Shown here: piece after piece, positions 58,603-58,608 of the stretch
Layout: each line of letters opens with the position of its first letter
Position numbering within the stretch: the stretch's first letter is position 1
Origin: Clostridia bacterium
GTDB lineage: Bacteria; Bacillota; Clostridia; Christensenellales; Borkfalkiaceae
Assembly (NCBI GenBank): GCA_017504655.1
Contig: JAFVQT010000026.1
Location: 1-58,608 of the forward strand
DNA: 58,608 bases
Reading direction: 5' to 3'
Made by a program: the position numbers and the translations under genes
Notes under the pieces: generated by a model
What the model was told of the DNA's origin: nothing
The model's input: the letters and a program-made list of their open reading frames with translations, nothing else
Databases searched by the model: none

Positions 58603-58608
58603 TTAAAA

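Noticed and set aside
1..58608. tRNA, rRNA, insertion sequences, prophage or attachment sites
   Set aside because: None recognised on reading the gaps between genes; no transposase or integrase motif appears in any plausible protein.

Overview
The window is a 58.6 kb stretch of a low-GC, Gram-positive-type chromosome. It looks like an endospore-forming member of the Clostridia (Bacillota). The evidence is a GerA-type germinant receptor operon, SigK, SpoVB, a YlxY-like deacetylase, DUF421/DUF4363 and LysM spore-type proteins, together with a dcw cell-wall cluster, RNase J and strong AGGAGG ribosome sites. MurE carries the DNPR motif of meso-diaminopimelate ligases, and dapA and dapB are present, so the peptidoglycan is probably the DAP type. 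No tRNA, rRNA, CRISPR array, phage or insertion sequence was seen. No gene-free gap exceeds 300 bases.

Layout: 1-3.5 kb, gerAA-AB-AC on the minus strand, the last cut by the window edge. 3.6-5.1 kb, a sugar-kinase-like gene and a zinc-ribbon protein. 5.2-8.0 kb, a compact HPr-kinase-like / S26 peptidase / ABC exporter cassette. 8.1-12 kb, a DUF1846 protein, an esterase, rpsT and murI. 12.0-25.4 kb, the dcw cluster mraZ-rsmH-ftsL-ftsI-murE-mraY-murD-ftsW-murA-ftsQ-ftsA-ftsZ, without murC, murB, murG or ddl. 25.5-29.2 kb, DUF4363/DUF421, a THF riboswitch with folT, spoVB and a LysM protein. 29.3-30.1 kb, a Ser-Glu-rich lipoprotein. 30.1-31.8 kb, dapA-dapB. 31.9-38.2 kb, a membrane protein, a methyltransferase, Hsp33, TPR and helical-repeat proteins, and a YkvI-like transporter. 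38.1-40.7 kb, an NMT1/SsuABC-type importer. 40.9-47.9 kb, valS, then rnj, trmR-like, U32 and SDR genes. 48-51.2 kb, a 1081-residue repeat lipoprotein. 51.3-58.6 kb, sigK, a frameshifted rhaB, an SDR gene, ylxY-like and M16 genes, an XRE regulator and an M32 carboxypeptidase.

The main points for a second look are as follows. Two essential-type membrane proteins (FtsI and SpoVB) appear to start at AUU or AUA codons behind good Shine-Dalgarno sites. Several promoters place the transcription start at the start codon, giving candidate leaderless mRNAs. Sporulation-type promoters (SigE- and SigG-like) can be read upstream of gerAA, the DUF421 gene, the LysM gene and sigK. FtsA is divergent and lacks the membrane-targeting tail. 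GerC lacks the lipobox cysteine. The kinase/peptidase/exporter cassette looks like a peptide-tailoring and export unit without a recognisable precursor. rhaB is broken by one missing base.

All family assignments come from reading the translated sequence and recalled family motifs; no database search was run.
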